From: Lacrimispora sphenoides JCM 1415
GTDB lineage: Bacteria > Bacillota > Clostridia > Lachnospirales > Lachnospiraceae
Length of the DNA: 64,000 nt
Direction of reading: 5' to 3'
Assembly (NCBI RefSeq): GCF_900105615.1
Contig: NZ_LT630003.1
Location: forward strand, 5,210,001 to 5,274,000
A model generated the notes under the pieces. That model did no database searches. It worked only from the letters and a program-made list of their open reading frames with translations, and was not told where the DNA came from. Below are positions 55,676-64,000 of the stretch, piece by piece (position 1 is the stretch's first letter; every line of letters starts with the position of its first letter). The translations under genes and the position numbers were made by a program.

Positions 55676-55705
55676 GGAGAGCAAAACCAAAATAAAAAAA
55701 AGGAC

Positions 55706-55734
55706 TTGCTATTTAGTGGAATATTAGGTAAAAT
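55706..55734 (+). promoter_or_regulatory. Promoter of gap
   Basis: TTGCTA (55706-55711), 17-base spacer, TAAAAT (55729-55734). A 62-base leader separates it from the gap start. Confidence 0.65.
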
Positions 55735-55743
55735 AATGGGTAG

Positions 55744-55761
55744 TTGATTAATATTTAACAA
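55744..55761 (+). promoter_or_regulatory. Candidate Rex operator before gap
   Basis: TTGATTAATATTTAACAA matches the clostridial Rex consensus TTGTTAANNNNTTAACAA at 12 of 14 defined positions, with a perfect right arm. It begins ten bases after the -10 box, over the transcription start, a repressing position. rex itself is in the window at 34145. Confidence 0.6.
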
Positions 55762-55796
55762 TCAAATTTAATTTTATTCTTAGGAGGAATTGAATT

Positions 55797-56828
55797 ATGG
55801 CAGTAAAAGTGGCGATTAATGGTTTCGGCCGTATTGGCCGTCTTGCATTCAGACAGATGTTTGGCGCAGAGGGCTATGAAGTAGTAGCTATTAACGATTT
55901 AACAGATCCAAAGATGTTAGCACATTTATTAAAATATGACACTGCTCAGGGCGGATATGCTGGATACTATGGTGAGGGTATTCACACGGTAGAAGCTTCC
56001 GAGGACTCCATTACTGTAGATGGTAAGACTATTAAAATTTATGCTCAGGCAAAAGCAGCTGAACTTCCATGGGGAGAGATCGGCGTTGATGTAGTTCTTG
56101 AGTGTACAGGATTCTACTGCTCTAAGGACAAAGCTCAGGCTCACATTGATGCAGGTGCTAAGAAGGTTGTTATCTCCGCTCCGGCAGGAAACGATCTTCC
56201 AACCGTTGTTTACAGCGTAAATGAGAATGTATTAACAGCAGATGACAAGATCATCTCCGCTGCTTCCTGTACAACAAACTGCCTCGCTCCTATGGCTAAG
56301 ACTCTTAATGATTATGCACCGATCCAGTCCGGTATCATGAGCACAATTCATGCTTACACAGGCGATCAGATGATCCTTGACGGACCTCACAGAAAAGGTG
56401 ATTTAAGAAGAGCAAGAGCTGGCGCTGCCAACATCGTTCCAAACTCCACCGGTGCTGCAAAGGCAATCGGTCTGGTTATTCCGGAATTAAACGGCAAGTT
56501 AATCGGTTCCGCACAGCGTGTTCCGGTTCCGACAGGCTCCACTACCATCTTAACAGCAGTTGTTAAGGGCGCAGACGTAACCAAGGAAGGCATTAATGCA
56601 GCTATGAAGGCAGCAGCAAGCGATTCCTTCGGATACAATACAGATGAAATCGTTTCCTCTGATGTTGTTGGTATGAGATTTGGTTCTTTATTCGATTCTA
56701 CTCAGACCATGGTTTCCAAGATTGGCGATGATTTATATCAGGTTCAGGTTGTTTCATGGTATGACAACGAGAACTCCTATACAAGCCAGATGGTTCGTAC
56801 AATTAAGTACTTTGCTGAATTAGGCTAA
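55797..56828 (+). CDS. gap: Glyceraldehyde-3-phosphate dehydrogenase
   Basis: A 343-residue NAD-dependent GAPDH. The Rossmann motif [12 protein letters not shown] opens the protein, and the catalytic Cys158 is in SCTTNCLAP. It makes 1,3-bisphosphoglycerate and NADH in glycolysis. AGGAGG precedes the ATG. Codon choice is strongly biased, as for a highly expressed gene. A strong terminator follows, so pgk is mostly a separate unit. Confidence 0.98.
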   Translation: MAVKVAINGFGRIGRLAFRQMFGAEGYEVVAINDLTDPKMLAHLLKYDTAQGGYAGYYGEGIHTVEASEDSITVDGKTIKIYAQAKAAELPWGEIGVDVVLECTGFYCSKDKAQAHIDAGAKKVVISAPAGNDLPTVVYSVNENVLTADDKIISAASCTTNCLAPMAKTLNDYAPIQSGIMSTIHAYTGDQMILDGPHRKGDLRRARAGAANIVPNSTGAAKAIGLVIPELNGKLIGSAQRVPVPTGSTTILTAVVKGADVTKEGINAAMKAAASDSFGYNTDEIVSSDVVGMRFGSLFDSTQTMVSKIGDDLYQVQVVSWYDNENSYTSQMVRTIKYFAELG

Positions 56829-56837
56829 TGATCCACA

Positions 56838-56876
56838 AAGGGTCCGGTCGTTATGGACCGGGCCTTTTATTTTTTA
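56838..56876 (+). terminator. Terminator of gap
   Basis: AAAGG and CCGGTC (56838-56850) pair with GACCGG and CCTTT around a small loop, followed by a T-rich run. Confidence 0.8.
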
Positions 56877-56891
56877 AATCTTGAAGAATAA

Positions 56892-56995
56892 AGGAAACGC
56901 CTTACAGGTATTCCTTTATGCCCAAAAAGAACGGGTAATAAATAGGAAACACCTTATAGGCATCCCTTTATGCCCAGAAAACATGGGCAATAAAT
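56892..56995 (+). repeat. Tandem 52-nt two-hairpin repeat in the pgk leader
   Basis: Two full copies start with AGGAAAC at 56892 and 56944, exactly 52 bases apart. A third AGGAAAGG at 56996 provides the pgk ribosome site. Each copy has a CCT/AGG hairpin and a second hairpin TGCCC....GGGTA or TGCCCA....TGGGCA. Positions and stems correspond to the single copy before gtrA (39072-39123). Confidence 0.75.
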
Positions 56996-57014
56996 AGGAA
57001 AGGAGCATTGAAAT

Positions 57015-58226
57015 ATGCTTAATAAGAAAACAGTTGATGATTTGTCCGGATTACAGGGAAAGAAAGTTTTAGTGAGATGTGATTTTAACGTGCCGTTAAA
57101 GGATGGAGTGATTCAGAACTTCAACCGTATTGACGGAGCCGTTCCTACGATTAAGAAATTATTAGACCAGGGCGCAAAAGTGATTCTTTGTTCCCATTTA
57201 GGAAAGCCGAAGGGCGAGCCTCTTCCTGAGTTGTCTCTGGAACCGGTTGCTCCTGCTTTAAGTGAAAGACTTGGGGTGGAAGTTAAATTTGTAAACGATC
57301 CAAAGGTAACAGGTCCTGAGACCAGAAAGATTGCTGAAGAATTAAAGGATGGAGAAGTTCTGCTGCTTCAGAACACCCGTTACAGAGTGGAAGAGACTAA
57401 GTACGGCAAGGATGAGAGCGCAGATGAGTATGCAAAAGAGCTGGCTTCCCTTTGCGACGGCATTTTCGTAAACGACGCATTCGGTACCGCTCACAGGGCT
57501 CACTGCTCCAATGTAGGCGTTACCAAATACACAACAACCAACGTAGTTGGTTATCTGATGGAAAAGGAAATCAAATTCCTGGGCCAGGCAGTTGAGAATC
57601 CAGTACGTCCTTTCGTGGCAATTCTGGGTGGAGCAAAGGTTTCCGATAAGATCAACGTAATCAATAACCTGCTTGACAAGGTTGATACACTGATCATCGG
57701 CGGCGGCATGGCTTATACCTTTGCAAAGGCTCAGGGCAAGGAGATCGGAAATTCCTTATGTGAAGAAGATAAGCTTGACTATGCTTTAGAGATGATTAAA
57801 AAAGCAGAGGATAAGGGCGTTAAACTGCTTCTTCCTGTAGATAACTTAGAAGGCAAGGAGTTTTCTAATGATACAGAAAGAAAGGTAGTAAGCGAGATTG
57901 ATCCAGGCTGGTCAGGATTTGATATCGGACCAAAATCCATTGAACTTTTTAAGGATGCTTTAAAGGGCGCCAAGACTGTTGTTTGGAACGGACCGATGGG
58001 CGTATTTGAATTCTCTAATTTTGCAGAAGGTACTTTAGAGGTATGCCGTGCAGTTGCAGAGCTTTCCGATGCAACTACAGTTATCGGAGGCGGTGACTCC
58101 GTAAATGCGGTTAAGAGACTTGGTTTTGCTGACAAGATGACTCATATCTCTACAGGCGGCGGTGCTTCTCTGGAATTCTTAGAAGGCAAGGAACTGCCAG
58201 GCGTTGCTGCAGCAGATAATAAATAA
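57015..58226 (+). CDS. pgk: Phosphoglycerate kinase
   Basis: A 403-residue two-domain kinase that makes ATP from 1,3-bisphosphoglycerate. Seen are VRCDFNVPL at the N-terminus, SHLGKPKG, and the nucleotide-binding [11 protein letters not shown] and [13 protein letters not shown] near the C-terminus. The ribosome site AGGAAAGGAG is formed by the end of the 52-nt repeat array. It lies between gap and tpiA. Confidence 0.98.
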   Translation: MLNKKTVDDLSGLQGKKVLVRCDFNVPLKDGVIQNFNRIDGAVPTIKKLLDQGAKVILCSHLGKPKGEPLPELSLEPVAPALSERLGVEVKFVNDPKVTGPETRKIAEELKDGEVLLLQNTRYRVEETKYGKDESADEYAKELASLCDGIFVNDAFGTAHRAHCSNVGVTKYTTTNVVGYLMEKEIKFLGQAVENPVRPFVAILGGAKVSDKINVINNLLDKVDTLIIGGGMAYTFAKAQGKEIGNSLCEEDKLDYALEMIKKAEDKGVKLLLPVDNLEGKEFSNDTERKVVSEIDPGWSGFDIGPKSIELFKDALKGAKTVVWNGPMGVFEFSNFAEGTLEVCRAVAELSDATTVIGGGDSVNAVKRLGFADKMTHISTGGGASLEFLEGKELPGVAAADNK

Positions 58227-58246
58227 GAAATCCGACTTACGATACC

Positions 58247-58275
58247 GGCCCGGACAAAGAATGACTGTCCGGGCC
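58247..58275 (+). other. Hairpin between pgk and tpiA
   Basis: A perfect 10-bp GC-rich stem (58247-58256 with 58266-58275) without a T-run. More likely an mRNA stabiliser or processing barrier than a terminator. Confidence 0.6.
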
Positions 58276-58331
58276 TTGCAAACAGGAGATCCCGGTCTTC
58301 TGAATGACAAACATAAAGGAAGGTTGATACT

Positions 58332-59084
58332 ATGTCCAGAAAGAAAATTATTGCAGGTAACTGGAAGATGAATATGACTCCAACCGAAGCGGTTGAACTG
58401 GTGAATACATTAAAGCCTCTGGTGGCAAATGATGAGGTAGACGTTATTTTCTGCGTTCCGGCTATTGATATTATACCGGCAATTGAAGCTGCAAAGGGAA
58501 CAAATATCCACATCGGTGCTGAAAATATGTACTATGAGGATAAAGGAGCCTACACCGGAGAGATTTCTCCCGCCATGTTAAAAGATGCAGGCGTGAAATA
58601 CGTGGTAATCGGCCATTCCGAAAGAAGGGAATACTTTGCGGAATCAGATGAAACCGTAAACAAAAAGGTTTTAAAAGCCTTTGAATACGGTATCACTCCT
58701 ATTGTTTGCTGCGGAGAAACACTGACCCAGAGAGAACAGGGAATCACTCTTGACTGGATCCGCCAGCAGATTAAGATCGCTTTCTTAAATGTACCGGCAG
58801 AGAATGCAGCCAATGCGGTAATCGCTTATGAGCCGATCTGGGCCATCGGTACCGGAAAAGTTGCTACAACTGAGCAGGCGCAGGAGGTTTGCGGCGCGAT
58901 CCGTGAATGCATCGCTGAAATCTATGACGAAGCTACAGCGGAAGCGATCCGCATCCAGTATGGCGGTTCCGTATCTGCAGCAAGTGCACCGGAATTATTT
59001 GCACAGCCTGATATTGACGGCGGCCTGGTTGGCGGTGCTTCCTTAAAACCAGAGTTTGGAAAGATCGTAAATTACAATAAATAA
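58332..59084 (+). CDS. tpiA: Triosephosphate isomerase
   Basis: A 250-residue TIM-barrel enzyme interconverting dihydroxyacetone phosphate and glyceraldehyde 3-phosphate. The catalytic residues are visible: Lys12 (NWKMN), His95 (GHSERRE) and Glu167 ([12 protein letters not shown]). AAAGGAAGG precedes the ATG. It is probably cotranscribed with pgk through the hairpin. Confidence 0.98.
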   Translation: MSRKKIIAGNWKMNMTPTEAVELVNTLKPLVANDEVDVIFCVPAIDIIPAIEAAKGTNIHIGAENMYYEDKGAYTGEISPAMLKDAGVKYVVIGHSERREYFAESDETVNKKVLKAFEYGITPIVCCGETLTQREQGITLDWIRQQIKIAFLNVPAENAANAVIAYEPIWAIGTGKVATTEQAQEVCGAIRECIAEIYDEATAEAIRIQYGGSVSAASAPELFAQPDIDGGLVGGASLKPEFGKIVNYNK

Positions 59085-59092
59085 GTGGGTAA

Positions 59093-59135
59093 AAGCTGCT
59101 GCCCCTTCCTTAAATGGTGGGGAAGGCAGCTTTTT
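59093..59135 (+). terminator. Terminator of tpiA
   Basis: GCTG and CCTTCC pair with GGAAGG and CAGC with a small CC bulge; TTTTT follows (59131-59135). Confidence 0.8.
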
Positions 59136-59188
59136 CCTCATAATAAAGGTGGGTACCGGAGCCTGGTTATTATTTCATCATTCACCGG

Positions 59189-59217
59189 TTGCAAGAAATG
59201 GGTAAATCATGTAAAAT
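59189..59217 (+). promoter_or_regulatory. Promoter of gpmI
   Basis: TTGCAA (59189-59194), 17-base spacer, TAAAAT (59212-59217). The leader of about 110 bases has no clear structure. Confidence 0.6.
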
Positions 59218-59332
59218 ATATACTGTGAGACAATGATTTCTTTAAGATTTCCCACGCTTATGAGGCATAACGATATAGATGTAAGATGCTTCTATTACAA
59301 TAGAACAAAGAAGAGAAAAAGGAGAACTAGTT

Positions 59333-60871
59333 ATGAGCAGAAAACCGATTGTATTAATGATACTTGATGGTTATGGATTAAATGATAACTGCGACCATAA
59401 CGCTGTTTGTGAAGGCAAGACCCCGATCATGGATCAGCTTATGAGCCAGTACCCATTTGTGAAAGGTAATGCCAGCGGACTGGCAGTAGGCCTTCCTGAC
59501 GGACAGATGGGAAACTCAGAAGTAGGACATTTAAATATGGGCGCAGGCCGTATCGTATATCAGGAGCTTACCAGGATTACAAAGTCCATAGAAGACGGTG
59601 ATTTTTTTGAGGTGGCTGAATTTTTACAGGCAGTGGAAAACTGTAAGAAATCCGGATCAGCCCTTCATATGTGGGGCCTGGTATCCGACGGCGGAGTTCA
59701 CAGCCACAACACCCATATTTACGGCCTATTAGAACTGGCAAAGAGAAACGGCCTTGATAAGGTCTATGTTCATTGCTTCTTAGATGGACGTGACACGCCT
59801 CCGGCTTCCGGAAAGAGCTTTGTGGAAGCATTAGAAGCAAAGATGAAGGAGATCGGTGTAGGTAAAGTTGCATCGGTCATGGGCCGCTACTATGCAATGG
59901 ACAGAGATAACCGCTGGGACCGTGTGGAACGGGCATACAATGCCCTGGCAAAGGGAGAAGGAAACCATACGGAATCGGCAGCTGCCGGAATCCAGGCTTC
60001 CTATGACAAAGGGGTTAACGATGAATTTGTGGAGCCATTTGTTGTGACAGAAGATGGAAAACCGTTAGCTACGGTGAAAGACGGCGATTCCGTGATCTTC
60101 TTTAACTTCCGTCCTGACCGGGCAAGAGAAATAACCAGGGCATTCTGTGATGATGAGTTTAAGGGATTTCCAAGAGAAAAGCGCCTGAACCTGACTTATG
60201 TATGCTTTACGGATTACGATGAAACCATTAAAAACAAGCTGGTTGCTTTCAAGAAAGAATCCATTACAAATACCTTTGGCGAATTTTTGGCTCAGAACAA
60301 CATGACACAGGCCAGAATTGCTGAAACTGAAAAGTATGCGCATGTAACCTTTTTCTTTAACGGCGGAGTGGAAGAGCCGAATAAGGGAGAGGACAGGATC
60401 CTGGTTCCTTCTCCAAAGGTTGCCACCTATGATCTGCAGCCTGAGATGAGCGCTCCCATTGTATGCGATAAGCTGGTAGAGGCGATCAAATCAGGAAAAT
60501 ATGATGTGATCATCATAAACTTTGCAAACCCTGATATGGTTGGTCATACGGGAATCGAAGACGCAGCCATTAAGGCGATTGAAACTGTGGACACTTGTGT
60601 AGGAAGAACTGTTGAGGCGATCAAGGAAACAGAGGGAATTCTGTTCATCTGCGCTGATCATGGAAATGCAGAACAGCTTTTGGATTATGAGACAGGAGAG
60701 CCATTTACCGCCCATACCACCAATCCGGTTCCGTTTGTCCTGGTAAATGCTGACCCGGCTTATAAGTTAAGAGAAGGCGGCTGCCTGGCAGATATCGCTC
60801 CTACTCTGATTGAACTGATGGGATTAAAACAGCCAAAAGAGATGACAGGAAAATCATTACTCGTGAAATGA
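59333..60871 (+). CDS. gpmI: 2,3-bisphosphoglycerate-independent phosphoglycerate mutase
   Basis: A 512-residue alkaline-phosphatase-fold mutase, Mn-dependent, converting 3- to 2-phosphoglycerate. The catalytic Ser62 is in [10 protein letters not shown]; metal ligands lie in ILDGYG at the start and in ICADHGNAE near residue 445. AAAGGAG precedes the ATG. Enolase, the next enzyme, is not in the window. Confidence 0.98.
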   Translation: MSRKPIVLMILDGYGLNDNCDHNAVCEGKTPIMDQLMSQYPFVKGNASGLAVGLPDGQMGNSEVGHLNMGAGRIVYQELTRITKSIEDGDFFEVAEFLQAVENCKKSGSALHMWGLVSDGGVHSHNTHIYGLLELAKRNGLDKVYVHCFLDGRDTPPASGKSFVEALEAKMKEIGVGKVASVMGRYYAMDRDNRWDRVERAYNALAKGEGNHTESAAAGIQASYDKGVNDEFVEPFVVTEDGKPLATVKDGDSVIFFNFRPDRAREITRAFCDDEFKGFPREKRLNLTYVCFTDYDETIKNKLVAFKKESITNTFGEFLAQNNMTQARIAETEKYAHVTFFFNGGVEEPNKGEDRILVPSPKVATYDLQPEMSAPIVCDKLVEAIKSGKYDVIIINFANPDMVGHTGIEDAAIKAIETVDTCVGRTVEAIKETEGILFICADHGNAEQLLDYETGEPFTAHTTNPVPFVLVNADPAYKLREGGCLADIAPTLIELMGLKQPKEMTGKSLLVK

Positions 60872-60884
60872 GTTTAATTATGCC

Positions 60885-60931
60885 AAAAATAAGGGCTTTC
60901 CAGTGATTGTGCTGGGCAGCCCTCATTTTTG
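60885..60931 (+). terminator. Terminator of gpmI
   Basis: AAAAATAAGGGCT (60885-60897) pairs with AGCCCTCATTTTT (60918-60930) with one mismatch; the T-run is part of the stem. Confidence 0.8.
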
Positions 60932-61074
60932 TATACGAATTAACCTTTCCTATCCGGTGGCAGCAGGCTTACTTTATGTAAACTGTAAATTAAATTTGTC
61001 CATATTTTTTTTATGCTTCCATTTCTAATGAAAATAAGATAGAATAGAGAAAGATATCTTAGGAAGGGTTTCAG

Positions 61075-62322
61075 ATGAGTATTCGAATCAGATTTTCTTT
61101 GGAGCCAAAGAAAAAAATATTTTCAGGAATAGTCTGGAATGGCCAGTCAGCGGAAGGTATGGCAAAAGAGCTGGCAAAGGAAATGGGGTACCGCTGTTTT
61201 AGGATCGAAGGATTTTTGATTGTACAGCTATGCCAGGAAGGCTATGTCTGGCTTAAGTGGAGCAAAGGCAAGCTTCAGGGAGAGAGTCAGACGAACATTG
61301 CCGGCCCTGGCTTTCATGCGGCAGCCATCGATTTTTTGGAGAGGCTGGCCAAAAAAGAAAAGCTTAAGCTCAGGCTCGAGGACAGGACCGGATATTATAT
61401 AAAGAGGGACTTTCTTGCCATGAGACAGAAATACTTTTACCAGTGGTTTTCTGATCTTATGAAGTTGGTATCCGGATGGAGCGGGGATGGGGAATACATG
61501 TTTTGCTGGCCTGCGGTCTATTATATACCGGATCGTCAGGAGGGGAAACTGGTCACCCATATTCGGTCATTTTCTTTTAAAGAGATAAAAGGAATGATGC
61601 ATTCTGGTATAGGCGTTGCATTTGCCAGGGATTTTTTTGTATGGAATGAATTGGAAATGGATGCTTATTATTACAGAAACAGCGCCATGGTCCTTCTTCA
61701 TCAGTTCTGTTATTTCATGCCGTCGGCCCGCAGCAGGCAGGATGAGCAGGTAAACCAGCAAATTATCGAGTTCCTTGAAACGTCGCTTTCCATGGACCGC
61801 AGGCTTCCCTTCCCCAAGAAGGAGTATTTGGAGGTATGCAGCCTTGACGGCCATATTCCTGTGGATTTAGAAGGCGTGACCGCTTTGCCGGAGGAGGTTT
61901 CCATTGGATGCAGAAAGCACCTGGTTTACCGAAAGATCGGCAATATGAGCTTTGGGATTCCGGGGAATTTTCTTTATGATGAGTCAAATAGCGGCAGCAT
62001 GGACCATTACTATGACGGAAACGGATATGGAGGCCATGATTATTACATCTACGCAGCAGTTTTTGAAGGGCGTAAGGCCGAGTTTAAGAAGCAGTGGTTT
62101 GAGCAGGGGAAAGGGCCGGAAATCGTGGATTTTGACGTAGAAAAGGCCAAAGCAAGGGTTGCTTTTTATGAACCGGAGGAGAAGGAAGGGGAAATCCTTT
62201 ATGGGATGTCCGCGCAGGTGCTTTATAAGGAGCAGCGTATGAACATTAATATTATAAGCCGAAAGCCGGGGGAAAGGGATTGGGCTTTGGGACTTATTAA
62301 AAATATTAAGATTACAGAGTAG
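61075..62322 (+). CDS. Hypothetical protein (415 aa)
   Basis: I do not recognise the family. It is a soluble protein of 415 residues without signal peptide or TM, rich in aromatic residues (many Tyr, Phe and Trp). A middle segment has a DHYYDGNGYGGHDYYIYAAVF stretch (about 309-329) that could be a loop between domains. AGGAAGGG lies before the ATG. It ends nine bases before the ABC exporter gene, so the two are cotranscribed. Confidence 0.75.
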   Translation: MSIRIRFSLEPKKKIFSGIVWNGQSAEGMAKELAKEMGYRCFRIEGFLIVQLCQEGYVWLKWSKGKLQGESQTNIAGPGFHAAAIDFLERLAKKEKLKLRLEDRTGYYIKRDFLAMRQKYFYQWFSDLMKLVSGWSGDGEYMFCWPAVYYIPDRQEGKLVTHIRSFSFKEIKGMMHSGIGVAFARDFFVWNELEMDAYYYRNSAMVLLHQFCYFMPSARSRQDEQVNQQIIEFLETSLSMDRRLPFPKKEYLEVCSLDGHIPVDLEGVTALPEEVSIGCRKHLVYRKIGNMSFGIPGNFLYDESNSGSMDHYYDGNGYGGHDYYIYAAVFEGRKAEFKKQWFEQGKGPEIVDFDVEKAKARVAFYEPEEKEGEILYGMSAQVLYKEQRMNINIISRKPGERDWALGLIKNIKITE

Positions 62323-62330
62323 AGGATTAT

Positions 62331-64000
62331 ATGAAACAAAATGAGATGAAAACGGGCACATTGTTAAAACGCTTTGTGCCCTACTATAAAAAATATACCA
62401 AAGTTATGATCATGGATTTATTCTGTGCATCGCTTACCACCATCTGTGAAATGGTATTGCCTTTGATCTTACGTTATATTACCAATCAGGGATTAAGAGA
62501 TATGACATCCCTTACGATTCGTACGATCATCGGGATCGGCGCCCTTTATTTTGGCCTCAGAATTATAGACGGAATGGCCAGCTTCTATATGGCTTACACG
62601 GGCCATGTCATGGGAGCAGCGATTGAGACCGACATGAGACAGGATGCATTTGCACATTTGCAGAAGCTGTCGGATAATTACTTTAACAATACAAAGGTTG
62701 GACAGATCATGTCCCGGATCACCAGCGACTTATTTGACGTGACGGAGTTTGCCCACCACTGTCCGGAGGAATTTTTCATTGCCTTCTTAAAGACGGTGGT
62801 ATCCTTTATTATTCTTGCGGGGATCAATCTCCCCCTTACGCTTATCATTTTCCTCCTGATTCCGGTTATGGCGGTATCCTGTACCTACTTTAACTTACAG
62901 GTGAGAAAGGCGTTTAAACATCAAAGAAACCACATCGGGGAGCTGAATGCCAGGATTGAGGACAGCCTTCTTGGAAACCGGGTAGTCCGGGCATTTGCCA
63001 ACGAAAAAATCGAGATTGAAAAATTTAACCGGGATAATCTGGAATTCCTGGAGATTAAACGGAAAACCTATAAGTACATGGCTGCTTTCCAGAATACCAT
63101 CCGGATGTTTGACGGTCTGATGTATGTGGTGGTCATCGTCGCAGGCGGCATATTCATGATTAAGGGACTGATCGAGCCCGGAGATCTGGTTGCTTATACC
63201 CTGTATGTAACCACACTCCTTGCTACAATCCGCAGGATCATCGAATTTGCGGAACAGTTTCAGAGAGGAATAACCGGAGTCGAACGTTTTATGGAGTTAA
63301 TGGATGCCAGTGTGGACATCTTTGATGAAGAAGGAGCAGTGCCTCTTCATGATGTAAAAGGTAATATTACCTTTCATCAGGTATCCTTTGAATATCCGGA
63401 TGACCATAATCCGGTGCTGAGCAGCATAAACCTTGATATCAAAAAGGGAGAAAAGGTAGCTCTTGTCGGCCCATCCGGAGGCGGTAAGACAACGTTGTGC
63501 AATCTGATCCCCCGCTTCTATGATCCGACGGAGGGTGAGATCCTCATTGACGGCCAGGATATCAGGAATGTGACCTTAGAGAGCTTAAGAAGCACCGTAG
63601 GTGTGGTACAGCAGGATGTGTATCTGTTTTCGGGAACGGTTTTTGAAAATATTGAATACGGACACCCCGGAGCTTCCAAGGAAGAAGTGATCCAGGCTGC
63701 AAAGCTGGCAGGAGCTCACGAATTCATAACAGGATTAAAGGACGGCTACAGTACTTACGTGGGAGAGCGGGGGGTAAAGCTTTCAGGAGGACAAAAGCAG
63801 CGTATCAGCATTGCCAGAGTATTTCTTAAAAATCCTCAGGTGCTGATTCTTGATGAAGCCACCTCTGCTCTTGATAACGAGAGCGAGCATCTGGTATCCC
63901 AGTCTCTGGAACGTCTGGCAGTAGGCCGCACTACACTGACCATTGCCCACCGCCTTACCACGATCCAGAATGCAGACCGGATACTGGTGCTTTCCGACAG
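62331..64000 (+). CDS. ABC exporter, fused permease-ATPase (cut by window end)
   Basis: ATG at 62331 opens a frame that runs without a stop to the window end (556 codons). It has a six-TM exporter domain (about 20-305) with the coupling segment IMSRITSDLFDVTEF, and an ATPase domain: Walker A GPSGGGKTT (380-388), signature LSGGQKQR, Walker B VLILDEATSALD, and an H-loop AHRLTTI. It is a half-transporter of the MsbA/multidrug/lipid type that works as a homo- or heterodimer. A second half may follow beyond the window. Substrate unknown. Confidence 0.93.
   Translation, partial: MKQNEMKTGTLLKRFVPYYKKYTKVMIMDLFCASLTTICEMVLPLILRYITNQGLRDMTSLTIRTIIGIGALYFGLRIIDGMASFYMAYTGHVMGAAIETDMRQDAFAHLQKLSDNYFNNTKVGQIMSRITSDLFDVTEFAHHCPEEFFIAFLKTVVSFIILAGINLPLTLIIFLLIPVMAVSCTYFNLQVRKAFKHQRNHIGELNARIEDSLLGNRVVRAFANEKIEIEKFNRDNLEFLEIKRKTYKYMAAFQNTIRMFDGLMYVVVIVAGGIFMIKGLIEPGDLVAYTLYVTTLLATIRRIIEFAEQFQRGITGVERFMELMDASVDIFDEEGAVPLHDVKGNITFHQVSFEYPDDHNPVLSSINLDIKKGEKVALVGPSGGGKTTLCNLIPRFYDPTEGEILIDGQDIRNVTLESLRSTVGVVQQDVYLFSGTVFENIEYGHPGASKEEVIQAAKLAGAHEFITGLKDGYSTYVGERGVKLSGGQKQRISIARVFLKNPQVLILDEATSALDNESEHLVSQSLERLAVGRTTLTIAHRLTTIQNADRILVLSD

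Overview
The window reads as the chromosome of a Gram-positive, anaerobic, saccharolytic clostridium, most likely of the Lachnospiraceae (Lacrimispora / Clostridium saccharolyticum-like). This is inferred from gene content: YesM/YesN-type sugar regulators, a DUF5688 protein, Rex, an iron-dependent alcohol dehydrogenase, anaerobic CbiK, iron-sulfur serine dehydratase, strong GGAGG ribosome sites and moderate GC. No rRNA or CRISPR array is present. Two tRNA genes are visible: tRNA-Gln(CUG) and tRNA-Arg(CCG).

Layout. 1-5.8 kb: a divergent sensor kinase and a sugar ABC operon (binding lipoprotein, two permeases, GH2 glycosidase). 5.8-11 kb: tRNA-Gln, a thioesterase / S1 protein / methyltransferase cluster, a stand-alone sugar-ABC ATPase and a CdaR/PucR-type regulator. 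11.2-14.6 kb: ftsE-ftsX, a decayed M23 peptidase and a CtpA protease. 14.7-22.4 kb: threonine aldolase, uvrB, a Fur-controlled feoAB, a split ThrE exporter and a DUF5688 protein. 22.4-32.0 kb: an AT-rich accessory island ending in a tyrosine recombinase beside tRNA-Arg. It carries small phage-like and unknown genes, a DJ-1/PfpI protein, a secreted lipase, a GyrI-like pseudogene and a secreted toxin-like protein with a probable immunity gene. 32.2-46.4 kb: housekeeping genes (queA, rex, a LysR regulator, alcohol dehydrogenase, cbiK, apbE, gtrA, a YfhO protein, argH, sdaAA/sdaAB, a PHP phosphatase). 46.6-53.8 kb: a second sensor/regulator plus sugar ABC operon. 54-61 kb: a Na/phosphate symporter and the glycolytic genes gap-pgk-tpiA-gpmI. 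61-64 kb: an unknown protein and an ABC exporter cut by the window end.

How the genes fit together. Both sugar importers lack their own ATPase, so the lone MsmX/UgpC-type ATPase at 8.7 kb probably energises them. Imported sugar feeds the glycolytic block, whose gap promoter carries a good match to a Rex operator, and rex itself lies in the window. The clearest regulatory call is a Fur box overlapping the -35 of the feoAB promoter. The less ordinary material is the toxin/immunity pair in the island, a 52-nt two-hairpin repeat in front of pgk (tandem) and gtrA (single), and several genes caught in decay. All calls come from reading the sequence; family names rest on recalled motifs, not on database searches.
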